64,000 nt of DNA from Arhodomonas sp052060015 (GCF_052060015.1 NZ_JBPODZ010000008.1:62001-126000), one strand, 5' to 3'; counted from the stretch's first letter, positions 53,879 to 63,431 are shown. Notes: a model not told the origin generated them from the sequence alone. Numbers and translations: made by a program.

Positions 53879-54970
53879 ATGAACGAGGGCACGATCCCAG
53901 CGGCACCGGATATGACAGCGCTGGCGTCGGACATCCGCCGCTGGGCAGGGGAGCTCGGCTTCGACGGCGCCGGCATCGCCGCCCCCGAGCTGGCCACCGA
54001 CGAGGCGCATCTGCTGCGTTGGCTGCGCGCGGGCCGCCAGGGGACCATGCACTACATGGGGCGCCACGGCGTCAAGCGTGCCCGGCCAGCGGCCCTCCAC
54101 CCCGGCACCGTCCGGGTGATCTGCGTACGCCTCGACTACCGCCCCGCCGGCGTCCCGGAGGACGCGACGGTGCTGGCGGCACCGGGACACGCCTTCATCG
54201 CGCGCTACGCCCTGGGGCGGGACTACCACAAGCTCATGCGCCAGCGCCTGCAGAAGCTCGCCCGGCGCATCGAGGCGGCGGTGGGTGCGTTCGGCTATCG
54301 CGCCTTCGTCGACTCGGCCCCGGTATTGGAGAAGGCCCTGGCGCGCAATGCCGGGTTGGGATGGATCGGCAAGAACACCCTGCTGCTCTCCCGGGAAGCG
54401 GGATCGTACTTCTTCCTCGGTGAGCTGTTCACCGACCTGCCGCTGCCGGCGGATACCCCGCCGGGCGAGCATTGCGGGAGCTGCCGCGCCTGCATCGACG
54501 TCTGCCCCACCGGTGCGATCACCGGTCCCTACCAGCTGGACGCCCGGCGCTGCATCTCCTATCTCACCATCGAGCACCACGGCCCCATCCCCGAAGCGTT
54601 GCGGCCGTTGATGGGCAACCGCATCTTCGGCTGCGATGACTGCCAGGCCGTGTGCCCCTGGAACCGCTACGCACGGCCCACCGACGAGGCGGACTTCCAC
54701 CCGCGCCATGGGCTGGAACAAGCGGAGCTGGTGACCCTGTTCCGTTGGGACGAGGACACGTTCCTCAAGCGCACGGAGGGCTCGGCGATACGCCGTCTCG
54801 GCCACGAGCGGTGGCTGCGCAACATTGCGGTGGCGTTGGGCAACGGGCCGGCCACGGAAGAGGCCGTCACCGCGTTACAGGAGCGGGCCTCCCATCCCTC
54901 GGAGCTGGTGCGCGAGCATGTTCATTGGGCGCTCACACGACTTCGCGGGGAGCATAGCGGGAGTCCCTGA
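53879..54970 (+). CDS. queG: Epoxyqueuosine reductase QueG
   Basis: 363 aa. Last step of queuosine synthesis in tRNA; cobalamin-dependent with two 4Fe-4S clusters. Catalytic Asp145 in RAFVDSAPVLEKALA, cluster cysteines C199/C202/C205/C209 (CGSCRACIDVCPTG) and C225/C252/C255/C259 (CDDCQAVCPWN). The C-terminal HEAT-like repeats bind tRNA. It is divergent from nnr, as in E. coli. Confidence 0.96.
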   Translation: MNEGTIPAAPDMTALASDIRRWAGELGFDGAGIAAPELATDEAHLLRWLRAGRQGTMHYMGRHGVKRARPAALHPGTVRVICVRLDYRPAGVPEDATVLAAPGHAFIARYALGRDYHKLMRQRLQKLARRIEAAVGAFGYRAFVDSAPVLEKALARNAGLGWIGKNTLLLSREAGSYFFLGELFTDLPLPADTPPGEHCGSCRACIDVCPTGAITGPYQLDARRCISYLTIEHHGPIPEALRPLMGNRIFGCDDCQAVCPWNRYARPTDEADFHPRHGLEQAELVTLFRWDEDTFLKRTEGSAIRRLGHERWLRNIAVALGNGPATEEAVTALQERASHPSELVREHVHWALTRLRGEHSGSP

Positions 54971-55000
54971 CCGGCGGACTGCGCTTACGCTCCGTCCGCC

Positions 55001-55849
55001 CTACAGCCGCACAGCAAGGTTGTCGATGAGTCGGGCGCGGCCCAGCCAACCGGCACCGAGGATTACCAGCTCCTCCTCGTCGCCGCTCGGTTCCCCGAGG
55101 TCGCCCGGCCGGCGAATGCGGAAATAGTCCGGCTCGAAGCCGGCCTCGGCCAGGGCCGCACGCCCGGCGGCCTCGACGGCGGCATAGTCGCGCTCACCCT
55201 CCGCCAGCCGCGCGCCGGCGTCCCGCAGGGCCTCGTGGAGGGCGGGGGCACGGGCACGCTCGTCCTCCTGGAGATAGGCATTGCGCGAGCTCTTGGCCAG
55301 GCCATCGGCCTCCCGGGCCACCGGCGCCCCCACGACCTGGACCGGGAGGTTGAGGTCATGGACCATCTGCCGGATCACCATCAGCTGCTGGTAGTCCTTG
55401 CGACCGAAAACCGCCAGATCCGGGGCAACCACATTGAGGAGCTTCGCCACCACCGTGGCGACGCCCTGGAAGTGGCCGGGCCGGGTCGCCCCGCAGAGGA
55501 TGCCGGAGAGCGCCGGCACGTCCACTACCGTGCGCAACCCGCCGCCGTCCGGGTACATCTCTTCCACCGACGGCGCGAAGACCACGTCCACGCCGGCGTC
55601 GGCGAGGAGCTCACAGTCCCGCTCGAAGGTGCGCGGATAGCCGGCGAAGTCCTCCTCCGGGCCGAACTGGGTAGGGTTGACGAAAATACTCACCACCACC
55701 CGGTCGCTGCGCTCCAGCGCCTCCTCCACCAGTGTCATGTGCCCGCCGTGGAGGTTGCCCATGGTGGGCACCAGCCCCACCTCCTCGCGGCCGTCGCGCC
55801 ACGTCCGCACCTGACTGCGAAGCTCGGGGATGTGTTGGATGATATGCAT
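55001..55849 (-). CDS. panC: Pantothenate synthetase
   Basis: 282 aa. Joins pantoate and beta-alanine with ATP. MGNLHGGHMTLVEEAL holds the HIGH-like adenylylation motif; SIFVNPTQFGPEEDFAGYPRT and VFGRKDYQQL are conserved. The KSSRNAYL loop is present as LAKSSRNAYL. It lies 15 nt after panB. Confidence 0.97.
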   Translation of the reverse strand: MHIIQHIPELRSQVRTWRDGREEVGLVPTMGNLHGGHMTLVEEALERSDRVVVSIFVNPTQFGPEEDFAGYPRTFERDCELLADAGVDVVFAPSVEEMYPDGGGLRTVVDVPALSGILCGATRPGHFQGVATVVAKLLNVVAPDLAVFGRKDYQQLMVIRQMVHDLNLPVQVVGAPVAREADGLAKSSRNAYLQEDERARAPALHEALRDAGARLAEGERDYAAVEAAGRAALAEAGFEPDYFRIRRPGDLGEPSGDEEELVILGAGWLGRARLIDNLAVRL

Positions 55850-55864
55850 GGCCCCTCCGGGGAA

Positions 55865-56689
55865 TCAGAAGCTGTGCTCCACCGCCGGGAACCGGTGCTC
55901 GCGCACCGCAGCGGCGTAGGCGGCTAGCGCCCCCGAGACCGATCCGGCCTCCGGCATGAAATCCCGCGAAAACTTCGGCACGCGGCCCGGCGTGATGCCG
56001 AGCACATCCTGAAGCACGAGGATCTGGCCGTCACAGCCGGCGCCGGCGCCGATGCCGATCACCGGGATCTGCAGCTCGCCGGCAAGGCGGGCACCAAGGG
56101 TGGCGGGGATGCATTCCACCAGCAGCATGTCGGCCCCGGCGCGCTCCATGGCGAGTGCCTCCTCGACCATGCGCTCCGCAGCGGCCTGCTCGCGGCCCTG
56201 CACCCGGTAGCCGCCGATCTTGTGCACCAGCTGCGGCTGCAGACCCAGGTGGGCGCAGACCGGCACGCCGGCGCCGGCCAAGGCCTCGACGATATGCGCC
56301 TGTTCACCGGCGCCCTCGAGCTTGACCATCTGCGCGCCGCCTTCCTTCATCAGGCGCGCGGCATTGGCCAGCGCCATGGACGGATCGCAATAGCTCAGGA
56401 AGGGCATATCCGCCATCACCAGCGCCGCCGTCGCCGCGGCGGTGACGCAGCGGGTGTGGTAGACGATCTCGTCCACCGTGACCGGGATGGTGGTATCCCG
56501 GCCCTGCATCACGTTACCCAGGGAGTCGCCCACCAGGATGACATCCATCCCCGCCGCGTCCACGGCGTGGGCGAAGCTGTAATCATAGGCGGTGAGGCAG
56601 GCGATGGGCGTACCCTCCTCCTTCATCCGCCGGAGCCGGGCGATGGTCACCGGCCTCCTCCGCTCTCGGGCTTGATCGGCTGAGTACAT
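55865..56689 (-). CDS. panB: 3-methyl-2-oxobutanoate hydroxymethyltransferase
   Basis: 274 aa. Makes ketopantoate from alpha-ketoisovalerate and methylene-THF. LTAYDYSFAHAVDAAGMDVILVGDSLGNVMQG carries metal-binding Asp residues; VKLEGAG and GIGAGAGCDGQILVLQDVLG are typical. The ATG at 56689 has a better GGAG spacing than the GTG three codons upstream. panB-panC are co-transcribed after pcnB and folK. Confidence 0.97.
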   Translation of the reverse strand: MYSADQARERRRPVTIARLRRMKEEGTPIACLTAYDYSFAHAVDAAGMDVILVGDSLGNVMQGRDTTIPVTVDEIVYHTRCVTAAATAALVMADMPFLSYCDPSMALANAARLMKEGGAQMVKLEGAGEQAHIVEALAGAGVPVCAHLGLQPQLVHKIGGYRVQGREQAAAERMVEEALAMERAGADMLLVECIPATLGARLAGELQIPVIGIGAGAGCDGQILVLQDVLGITPGRVPKFSRDFMPEAGSVSGALAAYAAAVREHRFPAVEHSF

Positions 56690-56738
56690 AGGTACCACTC
56701 CGTGAGCCTCGCGGCCCGGGATCGGACAGCGGGCGCGG

Positions 56739-57230
56739 TCAGGTCACACGTTGCAGTGCGGCATCATCGACGCGCTCGAGCAGTGCGTCAACCGCTCCCA
56801 GGCCCGGGATCTCCAGCCCCGGGTCGATCTCCGCCAGCGGGCCGAGCACGAAGGCCCGCTCCGCGAGACCGGGGTGCGGGACGGTAAGACGGGACTCCTG
56901 GATGCGGCGGGCGCCATACAGGATCAGGTCCAGATCCAGGGTACGCTCCCCCCATACCCGGTGGCGGACCCGACCGTGCAGACGCTCGATGGCCTGGAGA
57001 ACGTCCAGCAGGGCAAGCGGCTGGAGGCTGGTGCGCAGCCGCGCCACGGCATTGATGAAGTCCGGCTGATCCTGGGGCCCCATGGGCGGATTGCGGTAGA
57101 GCGAGGAACAGGCCTCGAGCCGGGAGTCCGGAAGGCGGGAGAGCGCCCGCAGGGCCTGGCGCACCTGATGAACCGGATCGCCGATATTGCTCCCGATGGC
57201 GACCCAGGCCGCGACGGTATCAGCCATCAT
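56739..57230 (-). CDS. folK: 2-amino-4-hydroxy-6-hydroxymethyldihydropteridine pyrophosphokinase
   Basis: 163 aa. Folate pathway kinase. VAIGSNIGDP start, SLYRNPPMGPQDQPDFINAVARL and the RVWGERTLDLDLILYG metal site. The start overlaps the pcnB stop by 11 nt. The pcnB-folK-panB-panC order is common in gammaproteobacteria. Confidence 0.97.
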   Translation of the reverse strand: MMADTVAAWVAIGSNIGDPVHQVRQALRALSRLPDSRLEACSSLYRNPPMGPQDQPDFINAVARLRTSLQPLALLDVLQAIERLHGRVRHRVWGERTLDLDLILYGARRIQESRLTVPHPGLAERAFVLGPLAEIDPGLEIPGLGAVDALLERVDDAALQRVT

Positions 57231-58572
57231 CGGCTTCGCCGTTGTCGGGGCCGTCCCCGTCCTTGCGAGGCCGCGGCCGGCGCCCCCGGCGCCCCTTGCC
57301 GCTGGCGCTCGCCGCGCCGGTCATGGCCTTGCGCTGTTCGGCGTCCGCGTCCTGGTAGGCGGTCCACCATTCGGCCAGCTCGCGCTCCGCATCGCCGGCC
57401 TCAGCGCGCAGCAGCAGGAAGTCGTAGGCAGCGCGGAAGCGCGGGTGCCCGAGCAGCCGCTGCGCGCGCTTGCCGGTGCGGTTGTCGAAGCGCGGCTGCA
57501 GCGACCAGATCTCCCGCATGGGCACCCCGAAACGCTTGGGGATGGTCACCACCGCCACCTGCTCCTGGACCACCTCGGCCGCCGCCTCCTGCAGGGCCTG
57601 GGGGTAGCTGTCCGCGTCGTCGCGGGAGGCGGAGGCACGCTCCTCGACCACCGGCCAGAGCAGCGCCGCGAACAGGAACGCCGGGGTGACCGGCCGTTCC
57701 TCCATGATACGCAGGTCGGTGTTGGCGAGCGCCCGCGCGACAAAACGCACGGCCACGTCGTCGCCGGCGCCGTCGAGCAGTTCGTCAGTGGCCGGGAACA
57801 GGTAACGAAACAGGCCCACACGGCGCAGCAGCTCGAAGGTGCCTTCACCCTGACCGCCCATGAAGAGCTTGAGCACCTCCTCGAACAGCCGCGCCGCCGG
57901 CACCTCGGCGAGCAGCGGCGCAAACCGCGGGATCGCCCCCATGATCTCCGGGTCGAGCCGGAAGCCGAGCTTCACCGCAAAGCGCACCGCGCGCAGCATG
58001 CGCACCGGGTCCTCGCGGAAGCGTACCTCCGGGTCACCGATCAGCCGGACCACGCCCCCCTCGAGATCCCGCATGCCGCCGGCGTAGTCGACGATGCTGA
58101 AGTCCGCGATGTTGTAGTAGAGGGCATTGATGGTGAAGTCCCGCCGTAGCGCATCCTCTTCGATGGTGCCGTAGGCGTTGTCGCGCAGGATCATGCCGTC
58201 CTCGCTGACGTGCTCCTCGCCGGCTGCCTCTTCATCGACCGTCAGCGCGCGGAAGGTGGCCACCTCGATGATCTCGCGGCCGAAATGGACATGGGCCAGG
58301 CGGAACCGCCGACCGATCAGCCGGCAGTTGCGGAACAGCTCGTTGACCTGCTCCGGCGTGGCATCGGTGGCAATGTCGAAGTCCTTCGGCTCCCGGCCCA
58401 GGGAGAGGTCGCGGACCCCGCCACCCACCAGATAGGCCCCGTAGCCGGCATTCTTCAACCGATAAAGGACCTTCAAAGCGTTGTCGCTGATCTGCGCCCG
58501 GGAGATCCGGTGTTCCGAGCGCGGGATGATCTCAGGCTCAACGTGTTCTGCGGGCTGCTCCACCAAGGACAA
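57220..58572 (-). CDS. pcnB: Poly(A) polymerase I
   Basis: 450 aa. Adds poly(A) tails that trigger RNA decay. Nucleotidyltransferase motif YLVGGGVRDLSLGREPKDFDIATD (Gly50-52, Asp64, Asp66), RRDFTINALYYNI and RFREDPVRMLRAVRFA. The C-terminus is basic and Gly/Arg-rich. I set the start at TTG 58572 because AAGAGG lies 7 nt upstream; no ATG fits, and longer readings run antisense through tRNA-Glu. A non-ATG start in E. coli pcnB (AUU) is known to limit its synthesis. Confidence 0.9.
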   Translation of the reverse strand: MSLVEQPAEHVEPEIIPRSEHRISRAQISDNALKVLYRLKNAGYGAYLVGGGVRDLSLGREPKDFDIATDATPEQVNELFRNCRLIGRRFRLAHVHFGREIIEVATFRALTVDEEAAGEEHVSEDGMILRDNAYGTIEEDALRRDFTINALYYNIADFSIVDYAGGMRDLEGGVVRLIGDPEVRFREDPVRMLRAVRFAVKLGFRLDPEIMGAIPRFAPLLAEVPAARLFEEVLKLFMGGQGEGTFELLRRVGLFRYLFPATDELLDGAGDDVAVRFVARALANTDLRIMEERPVTPAFLFAALLWPVVEERASASRDDADSYPQALQEAAAEVVQEQVAVVTIPKRFGVPMREIWSLQPRFDNRTGKRAQRLLGHPRFRAAYDFLLLRAEAGDAERELAEWWTAYQDADAEQRKAMTGAASASGKGRRGRRPRPRKDGDGPDNGEADDG

Positions 58573-58583
58573 GGATCGGCCTC

Positions 58584-58611
58584 TTGTGCCAGTAAAAAGA
58601 TTCCGTATAAT
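58584..58611 (+). promoter_or_regulatory. Promoter of tRNA-Glu
   Basis: TTGTGC (58584-58589), 16 nt, TATAAT (58606-58611), 63 nt before the tRNA. The -10 is perfect. The same AT-rich patch could serve pcnB in the opposite direction (TATTAT on the minus strand). Confidence 0.6.
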
Positions 58612-58674
58612 AGCAGCCCTCGCCGGGCGGTGCAGCGCATCATGGCGATCTCTGCGAGGCCGGCACAAGACAAC

Positions 58675-58750
58675 GCTCCCATCGTCTAGTGGTTCAGGAC
58701 GCCGCCCTCTCAAGGCGGAAACCGGGGTTCAAATCCCCGTGGGAGCGCCA
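58675..58750 (+). tRNA. tRNA-Glu (anticodon CTC)
   Basis: 76-nt cloverleaf with encoded CCA. The acceptor GCTCCCA pairs with TGGGAGC; the anticodon loop CTCTCAA reads CTC, the less common Glu isoacceptor in bacteria but usual in high-GC genomes. Confidence 0.95.
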
Positions 58751-58757
58751 GATCCGG

Positions 58758-58785
58758 AAGGGGCCGCCGAGGGGCGGCCCTTTTT
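58758..58785 (+). terminator. Intrinsic terminator after tRNA-Glu
   Basis: GGGCCGCC, 4-nt loop, GGCGGCCC then TTTTT, starting about 10 nt after the tRNA. Confidence 0.85.
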
Positions 58786-58807
58786 CGTTCAGCCCACGGG
58801 ATACACG

Positions 58808-59233
58808 GTGGACCAGACGGAAAAGCCCTGTGGCCTGCTCCGCCGACTGGCGGCCATTTTCTACGATTCCTTGTTGCTCATCGGGCTGTGGATGGCGGTA
58901 ACGGCATTGGCGCTGCTGCTCACTGACGGCGAGGCCATCGCCGCCGGTGACTGGGGCTACCGCCTGTTGTTGCTGCTCATCGCCGTGGTGTTCTTCTGCG
59001 GTTTCTGGTCACGCTCCGGCAGCACCCTGGGTATGCAGGCCTGGCGCATCCGGCTGGTCTCGGAGGACGGCGGGCCGGTCTCCTTCGATCGCGCCCTGAC
59101 CCGCTTCGGGGCGGCGCTGCTGTCCTGGCTCCCGCTCGGACTGGGATTCCTCTGGTCGCTCATCGACCGCGAGGGCCTCGCCTGGCACGACCGCCTCTCC
59201 GGCACCCGCCTCATGGTCACGGAAAAGGGGTAA
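58808..59233 (+). CDS. RDD family membrane protein
   Basis: 141 aa with three membrane helices. The RDD features are LLRRLAAIFYDSLLL, a central FWSRSGSTLGMQAWRIRLV and the C-terminal DREGLAWHDRLSGTRLM. The start is tentatively GTG 58808: it is the only reasonable codon after the tRNA-Glu terminator, but its ribosome site is weak. RDD proteins are of mixed or unknown function. Its neighbourhood with lptG, lptF, pepA and holC recurs in gammaproteobacteria (recalled, not checked). Confidence 0.85.
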   Translation: MDQTEKPCGLLRRLAAIFYDSLLLIGLWMAVTALALLLTDGEAIAAGDWGYRLLLLLIAVVFFCGFWSRSGSTLGMQAWRIRLVSEDGGPVSFDRALTRFGAALLSWLPLGLGFLWSLIDREGLAWHDRLSGTRLMVTEKG

Positions 59234-59237
59234 CGCC

Positions 59238-60296
59238 TCAGCGGACCCGCTGCAACGCCATCAACGCCACCGCCAGGAACGCCAGAGACGGCGCAAGCGC
59301 GCTTAGCACCGGCGGCAACCCATAGATGACCCCCGCCTGATTGAGCAAACGGTTCAGCAGCATAAAGGTGATGCCAATGAGCACCCCCACCACGATCTGC
59401 TGTCCCGCACCGGCCCGCGGACGCGCATGCAGCACCAGTGGCACCGCCAGCAGTAGCATCACCACCGTCGCCAGCGGCGTCGCGAGCTTGATCCAGAACG
59501 CCAGGCGGTAACGTTCGCTCTCCAGGTTGTTGCGCTCCCGATAATCGATGTAGCGGTAGAGCTCCGGGAGGGGCATCAGCTCCGGCGGCAGGGCCACCAG
59601 CCCCAGCAGGTTGGGGTCCAGCTCGGCGTCCAGGCGCTGGCCCACGGGGTGGCGCACCGTCACGCCGCCGTCGTCGATGGCGGTCACCGTGACCCCCTCG
59701 AGCCGCCATGCATCGTCCTCGTAGGCGGCGCTCTCCGCGGTAACCAGGCGCTGCAGGGCGGCGCCATCGAAGGCGTACACCCGGACCCCCTCCACCAGGG
59801 TCCGTTCGCGGACCCGGGCGACGTGGATATAGCGCTGTCCGTCACGAAGCCACACGCCGCCACCGACCCCCGCCTCGGCCCCGCCCATGCTGCGGGCCCG
59901 GAGGTCCTGGCCCAGCCGCGAGGCCGCCGGCGCCAACCACTCGCCGAGCGCCACCGAGAGCAGCGCCAGCACCACACCGGTGAGGACCACCGCGCGGGTC
60001 ATGGCGGCCACGGAGAAACCGGCCGCACGCATGGCGGTGAGCTCGCTCCGTCCCGCCAGCCCCCCGAGCGCGACCAAGGCCCCGATCAGGGTCGCGACCG
60101 GGAAGCTCTCGTAGGCGCGATAGGGCATCTGCAGCAGCACGTAGCCCAGCGCGAGCCACGTGCTGTAACCGCCCTCGCCCACATCGCCGGTCTCGTCGAT
60201 GAACTCGAAGACGGCGTCCAGGGCCATGATGACCAGCAGCGCCATCAGCGCCCCGCCCAACACCTGGCGGCCGATATAGCGGCCCAGACGGGTCAC
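59238..60296 (-). CDS. lptG: LPS export ABC transporter permease LptG
   Basis: 352 aa. Six membrane helices around a periplasmic jellyroll domain (about 140-265); the start TRLGRYIGRQVLGGALMALL and the FEFIDETGDVG segment are LptG-like. It begins with GTG at 60296, overlapping the lptF stop by 4 nt (GTGA); a longer reading merely runs antisense through lptF in another frame. It pairs with LptF to extract LPS from the inner membrane, driven by LptB encoded elsewhere. Confidence 0.95.
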   Translation of the reverse strand: MTRLGRYIGRQVLGGALMALLVIMALDAVFEFIDETGDVGEGGYSTWLALGYVLLQMPYRAYESFPVATLIGALVALGGLAGRSELTAMRAAGFSVAAMTRAVVLTGVVLALLSVALGEWLAPAASRLGQDLRARSMGGAEAGVGGGVWLRDGQRYIHVARVRERTLVEGVRVYAFDGAALQRLVTAESAAYEDDAWRLEGVTVTAIDDGGVTVRHPVGQRLDAELDPNLLGLVALPPELMPLPELYRYIDYRERNNLESERYRLAFWIKLATPLATVVMLLLAVPLVLHARPRAGAGQQIVVGVLIGITFMLLNRLLNQAGVIYGLPPVLSALAPSLAFLAVALMALQRVR

Positions 60297-61372
60297 CGCG
60301 TACCCCGCCGGTGAACGCCGAACTGTCGCCACAACAAGAACGCCGCCAGCCCCGCCACCACCAAGTGTACCCACCACAGCCCAAGCCAGCCGGGAAGGAT
60401 GCCGTTCTCGTACCAGTCCTGGGCCGCCTTCAGGCCATTGAAGTAGGCCACATAGAGCAACACTGCCGCCACCAGCCGGGCATAGCGCCCCTCCCGAGGC
60501 GCGGTGCGGGCCAGCGGCACGGCAGCGAGCAACAGGGTGAACACCGTCACCAGCATGCTCGCGCGCCATTGGATCTCGGCGTGGTCCCCCAGACTGCCGG
60601 AACCCAGGAGCTGCCCCACCGACCGGGCATCCCGCTTGAGACGAATATTGGCCGGCACCCGCTCCTCCAGCCGCACCCCGTGTTCCTCGAAGCGCAGCAT
60701 CCGCCACGCCCCTTCACCGGCGATGCCGTCATAGCGAGCGCCGTCGGCCAGCACCAGGAAGCGTGCGCCGGTATCGGGGTCCGTGCGCCGATAGGCCCGA
60801 TCGGCAACGACCACCCGTTCCATATCGTCCCCGGGCAGGCGGGCGAAGACATCCCGCAGGGTCCCGTCGTCCGCCACCTCGGCGGCATACATAACGCCAC
60901 CCCCATCGACGCCGAGGAAACGCCCCCCCGCCAGCCCCTGGAACTGGGCCTGCTGCGCCGCCTCGGCGCTCATCCGCTGGGCCGCCGCCTCCGCCCGCGG
61001 GCCGAGCACCAGCGCAAAGGCCCCGACCACCACGGCCAGGGGTAGGGCCAAGGCGAAAAGCCCGCGAAAGAGCTGCCGCGGGCCGAGGCCGCAGGCGGTC
61101 ATCGCCGCCATCTCCGAGTCCCGATAGAGCCGGCCGAGGGCGAGGATCACCGCCAGGAAGAAACTCGCGGGCAGCACCACCCCCAGATTGGCCAGTGCCT
61201 TCAGGCCCAACAGGCTGAAAATGACGTCCGGCGGGATATCGCCCCGGGCCGCCTCCGCCATGAAGCGCACGAGCCGATTGGTGAGCAGCACCACCACCAG
61301 CACCAGGGTGACGGCGAGCCAGGACACCAGGGTCTCGCGGACCAGATAGCGCTCCAGGCGGGTGATCAGCAT
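60293..61372 (-). CDS. lptF: LPS export ABC transporter permease LptF
   Basis: 359 aa. MLITRLERYLVRETLVSWLAV start, the coupling-helix segment LGRLYRDSEMAAMTACGLGPRQL, periplasmic jellyroll (about 125-255), and three C-terminal helices. It precedes lptG in the operon and is divergent from pepA over 63 bp. Confidence 0.96.
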   Translation of the reverse strand: MLITRLERYLVRETLVSWLAVTLVLVVVLLTNRLVRFMAEAARGDIPPDVIFSLLGLKALANLGVVLPASFFLAVILALGRLYRDSEMAAMTACGLGPRQLFRGLFALALPLAVVVGAFALVLGPRAEAAAQRMSAEAAQQAQFQGLAGGRFLGVDGGGVMYAAEVADDGTLRDVFARLPGDDMERVVVADRAYRRTDPDTGARFLVLADGARYDGIAGEGAWRMLRFEEHGVRLEERVPANIRLKRDARSVGQLLGSGSLGDHAEIQWRASMLVTVFTLLLAAVPLARTAPREGRYARLVAAVLLYVAYFNGLKAAQDWYENGILPGWLGLWWVHLVVAGLAAFLLWRQFGVHRRGTR

Positions 61373-61435
61373 GCCAGCAGGATCTGCGTTAACATCGGAC
61401 CCTTGTGGAAACGGGCACTCGGAAAGGAGCTATCG

Positions 61436-62923
61436 ATGGAGTACGCGGTCAAGAGCGGCATTCCCGAAAAACAGCGCTCGGCCTGTGTGGTGGTTGGTGT
61501 GTTCGAGTCCCGCCGGCTGTCGACGGCCGCGAGTCGGCTCGATGAGGCCAGCGGCGGCTTCCTCACCCACCTGCTGCGCCGCGGCGACATGGATGGCCGC
61601 GCCGGCCAAACCCTGATGCTCACCAATGTACCAGAGATGGTGTGCGACCGGATCCTCCTGGTGGGCTGCGGCCGGGAGCGCGACTTCGGCGACCGCGCCT
61701 ACCACCAGGCGGTGACCGCCGCGGCGAATGCCCTGCAGGAAAGCGGCGCCGTCGAGGCCATCTCCTATCTCAGCGACCTGCCCGTCAAGGGTCGGGACAA
61801 CGCCTGGCGGGTGCGCGCCGCGGTGCTCACCACCGGCAACGCCCTGTACCGCTTCGACCGTCTGAAGACCGATTCGGAAAAGCCGCGCCGGCCGCTGCGC
61901 AAGCTCACCTTGTCCGTGCCCGGCCGCCGCGAGCTGCCCGCCGGCGAGCGCGCCGTCGTGGAGGGCCGCGCCATCGCCAACGGCATGGCCCTGGCCAAGG
62001 ACCTGGGGAATCTCCCCGGCAACATCTGCACCCCCACCTATCTGGCCGAGCAGGCCGAGGCCTTGGCGAAGGAGTTCCCGGCGCTGAAGGTGGAGGTCCT
62101 TGGGCCGAAGGACATGGAAGAGCTCGGCATGGGCGCGCTGCTCGCCGTCGCCCGGGGCAGCCGTCAGGAGCCGCGGCTGATCACCATGCGCTACGACGGC
62201 GGCGGCCGTGGTGACAAGCCCCACGCCCTAGTCGGCAAGGGTGTGACCTTTGACAGCGGCGGCATCTCCATCAAGCCCGCCGCCGCGATGGACGAGATGA
62301 AGTTCGACATGTGCGGCGCGGCGAGCGTGTTCGGCACCCTGCGCGCCGCCCTCGAGCTGGAGCTGCCGCTGAACCTGGTCGGGGTGGTCGCCGCCACCGA
62401 GAACCTGCCCGACGGCAACGCGACCAAGCCCGGCGACGTGGTAACGACGATGTCCGGCCAGACCGTGGAGATCCTCAACACCGACGCCGAAGGGCGGCTC
62501 GCCCTATGCGATGCGCTCACCTATACCGAGCGTTTCGGGCCGGCGACAGTACTGGACATGGCCACCCTCACCGGGGCCTGTATCGTCGCCCTCGGCCACG
62601 AGGCCCATGCCGTGCTCGGCAATCAGCAGGGTCTGGTCAACGACGTCCTCGCCGCCGGCCGGACCGCCGGCGACCGTGGCTGGGAGCTACCGCTGTGGGA
62701 CGAGTACCAGGACGGCCTGAAGAGCAACTTCGCGGACATGGCCAACGTGGGCGGGCGGGACGCCGGCACCATCACGGCGGCCTGCTTCCTGTCTCGCTAT
62801 GCGAAGAAGATGCGCTGGGCCCACCTGGACATCGCCGGCACCGCCTGGAACAGCGGTGAGAAGAAGGGCGCCACCGGCCGTCCCGTGCCGCTGCTGACCC
62901 AGTACCTCCTCGACCGCTGCTAG
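61436..62923 (+). CDS. pepA: Leucyl aminopeptidase (cytosol aminopeptidase)
   Basis: 495 aa M17 metallopeptidase; in E. coli it also acts as a DNA-binding protein in site-specific recombination. GKGVTFDSGGISIKP (metal Lys/Asp, near 265-280) and NTDAEGRLAL (near 347-356) are the catalytic signatures. The ATG at 61436 follows GGAAAGGAGC. holC starts 5 nt after it. Confidence 0.97.
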   Translation: MEYAVKSGIPEKQRSACVVVGVFESRRLSTAASRLDEASGGFLTHLLRRGDMDGRAGQTLMLTNVPEMVCDRILLVGCGRERDFGDRAYHQAVTAAANALQESGAVEAISYLSDLPVKGRDNAWRVRAAVLTTGNALYRFDRLKTDSEKPRRPLRKLTLSVPGRRELPAGERAVVEGRAIANGMALAKDLGNLPGNICTPTYLAEQAEALAKEFPALKVEVLGPKDMEELGMGALLAVARGSRQEPRLITMRYDGGGRGDKPHALVGKGVTFDSGGISIKPAAAMDEMKFDMCGAASVFGTLRAALELELPLNLVGVVAATENLPDGNATKPGDVVTTMSGQTVEILNTDAEGRLALCDALTYTERFGPATVLDMATLTGACIVALGHEAHAVLGNQQGLVNDVLAAGRTAGDRGWELPLWDEYQDGLKSNFADMANVGGRDAGTITAACFLSRYAKKMRWAHLDIAGTAWNSGEKKGATGRPVPLLTQYLLDRC

Positions 62924-62928
62924 CAGCC

Positions 62929-63345
62929 ATGCAGGTGGACTTCTACATCCTCGGCGAGAGCGGAGCGGAGGCGCGGGAGCGCTTCGCCTGCCGCCTCGCC
63001 GAGAAGGCCTTCCGTGAGGGGTTCACCGTGGCCGTCCAGGTGCCCGACGGCCCCGCCACCGCCCGGGTCGATGACCTGCTCTGGAGCTTCCGCCAGGGCA
63101 GCTTCGTGCCCCATGCACCCGCCGATCAGGCGGATGATGCGGATCCCATCGTCGTGGGCACGGAGGAGGGGCTGGCGGGGCGGCAACTGCTGATCAATCT
63201 CACCGATGCCCTCCCGGCCCGCTGGCGGGACTACGAGCGCGTCGCCGAAATCGTTAGCGCCGATGACCCCGTCCGCCGCCCGGCCCGGGAACGTTACCGC
63301 CAGTATCGAGAGGCGGGTATCGCCCCGAACAATCACCGCGTATAG
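62929..63345 (+). CDS. holC: DNA polymerase III chi subunit
   Basis: 138 aa. Links the clamp loader to SSB. Typical features are VDFYILGE near the start, ACRLAEKAFREGFTVAVQV, LLWSFRQGSFVPHAP and LLINLTDALP. It is cotranscribed with pepA. valS, which usually follows holC, is not downstream here. Confidence 0.95.
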   Translation: MQVDFYILGESGAEARERFACRLAEKAFREGFTVAVQVPDGPATARVDDLLWSFRQGSFVPHAPADQADDADPIVVGTEEGLAGRQLLINLTDALPARWRDYERVAEIVSADDPVRRPARERYRQYREAGIAPNNHRV

Positions 63346-63431
63346 CGCAAGAACAACACCCTGCTGACCCAATACCCCCGGCACCGCCCTCCCCCTCTCG
63401 AGCCGATTGCTACCGCACGGTGATCCTCCGC

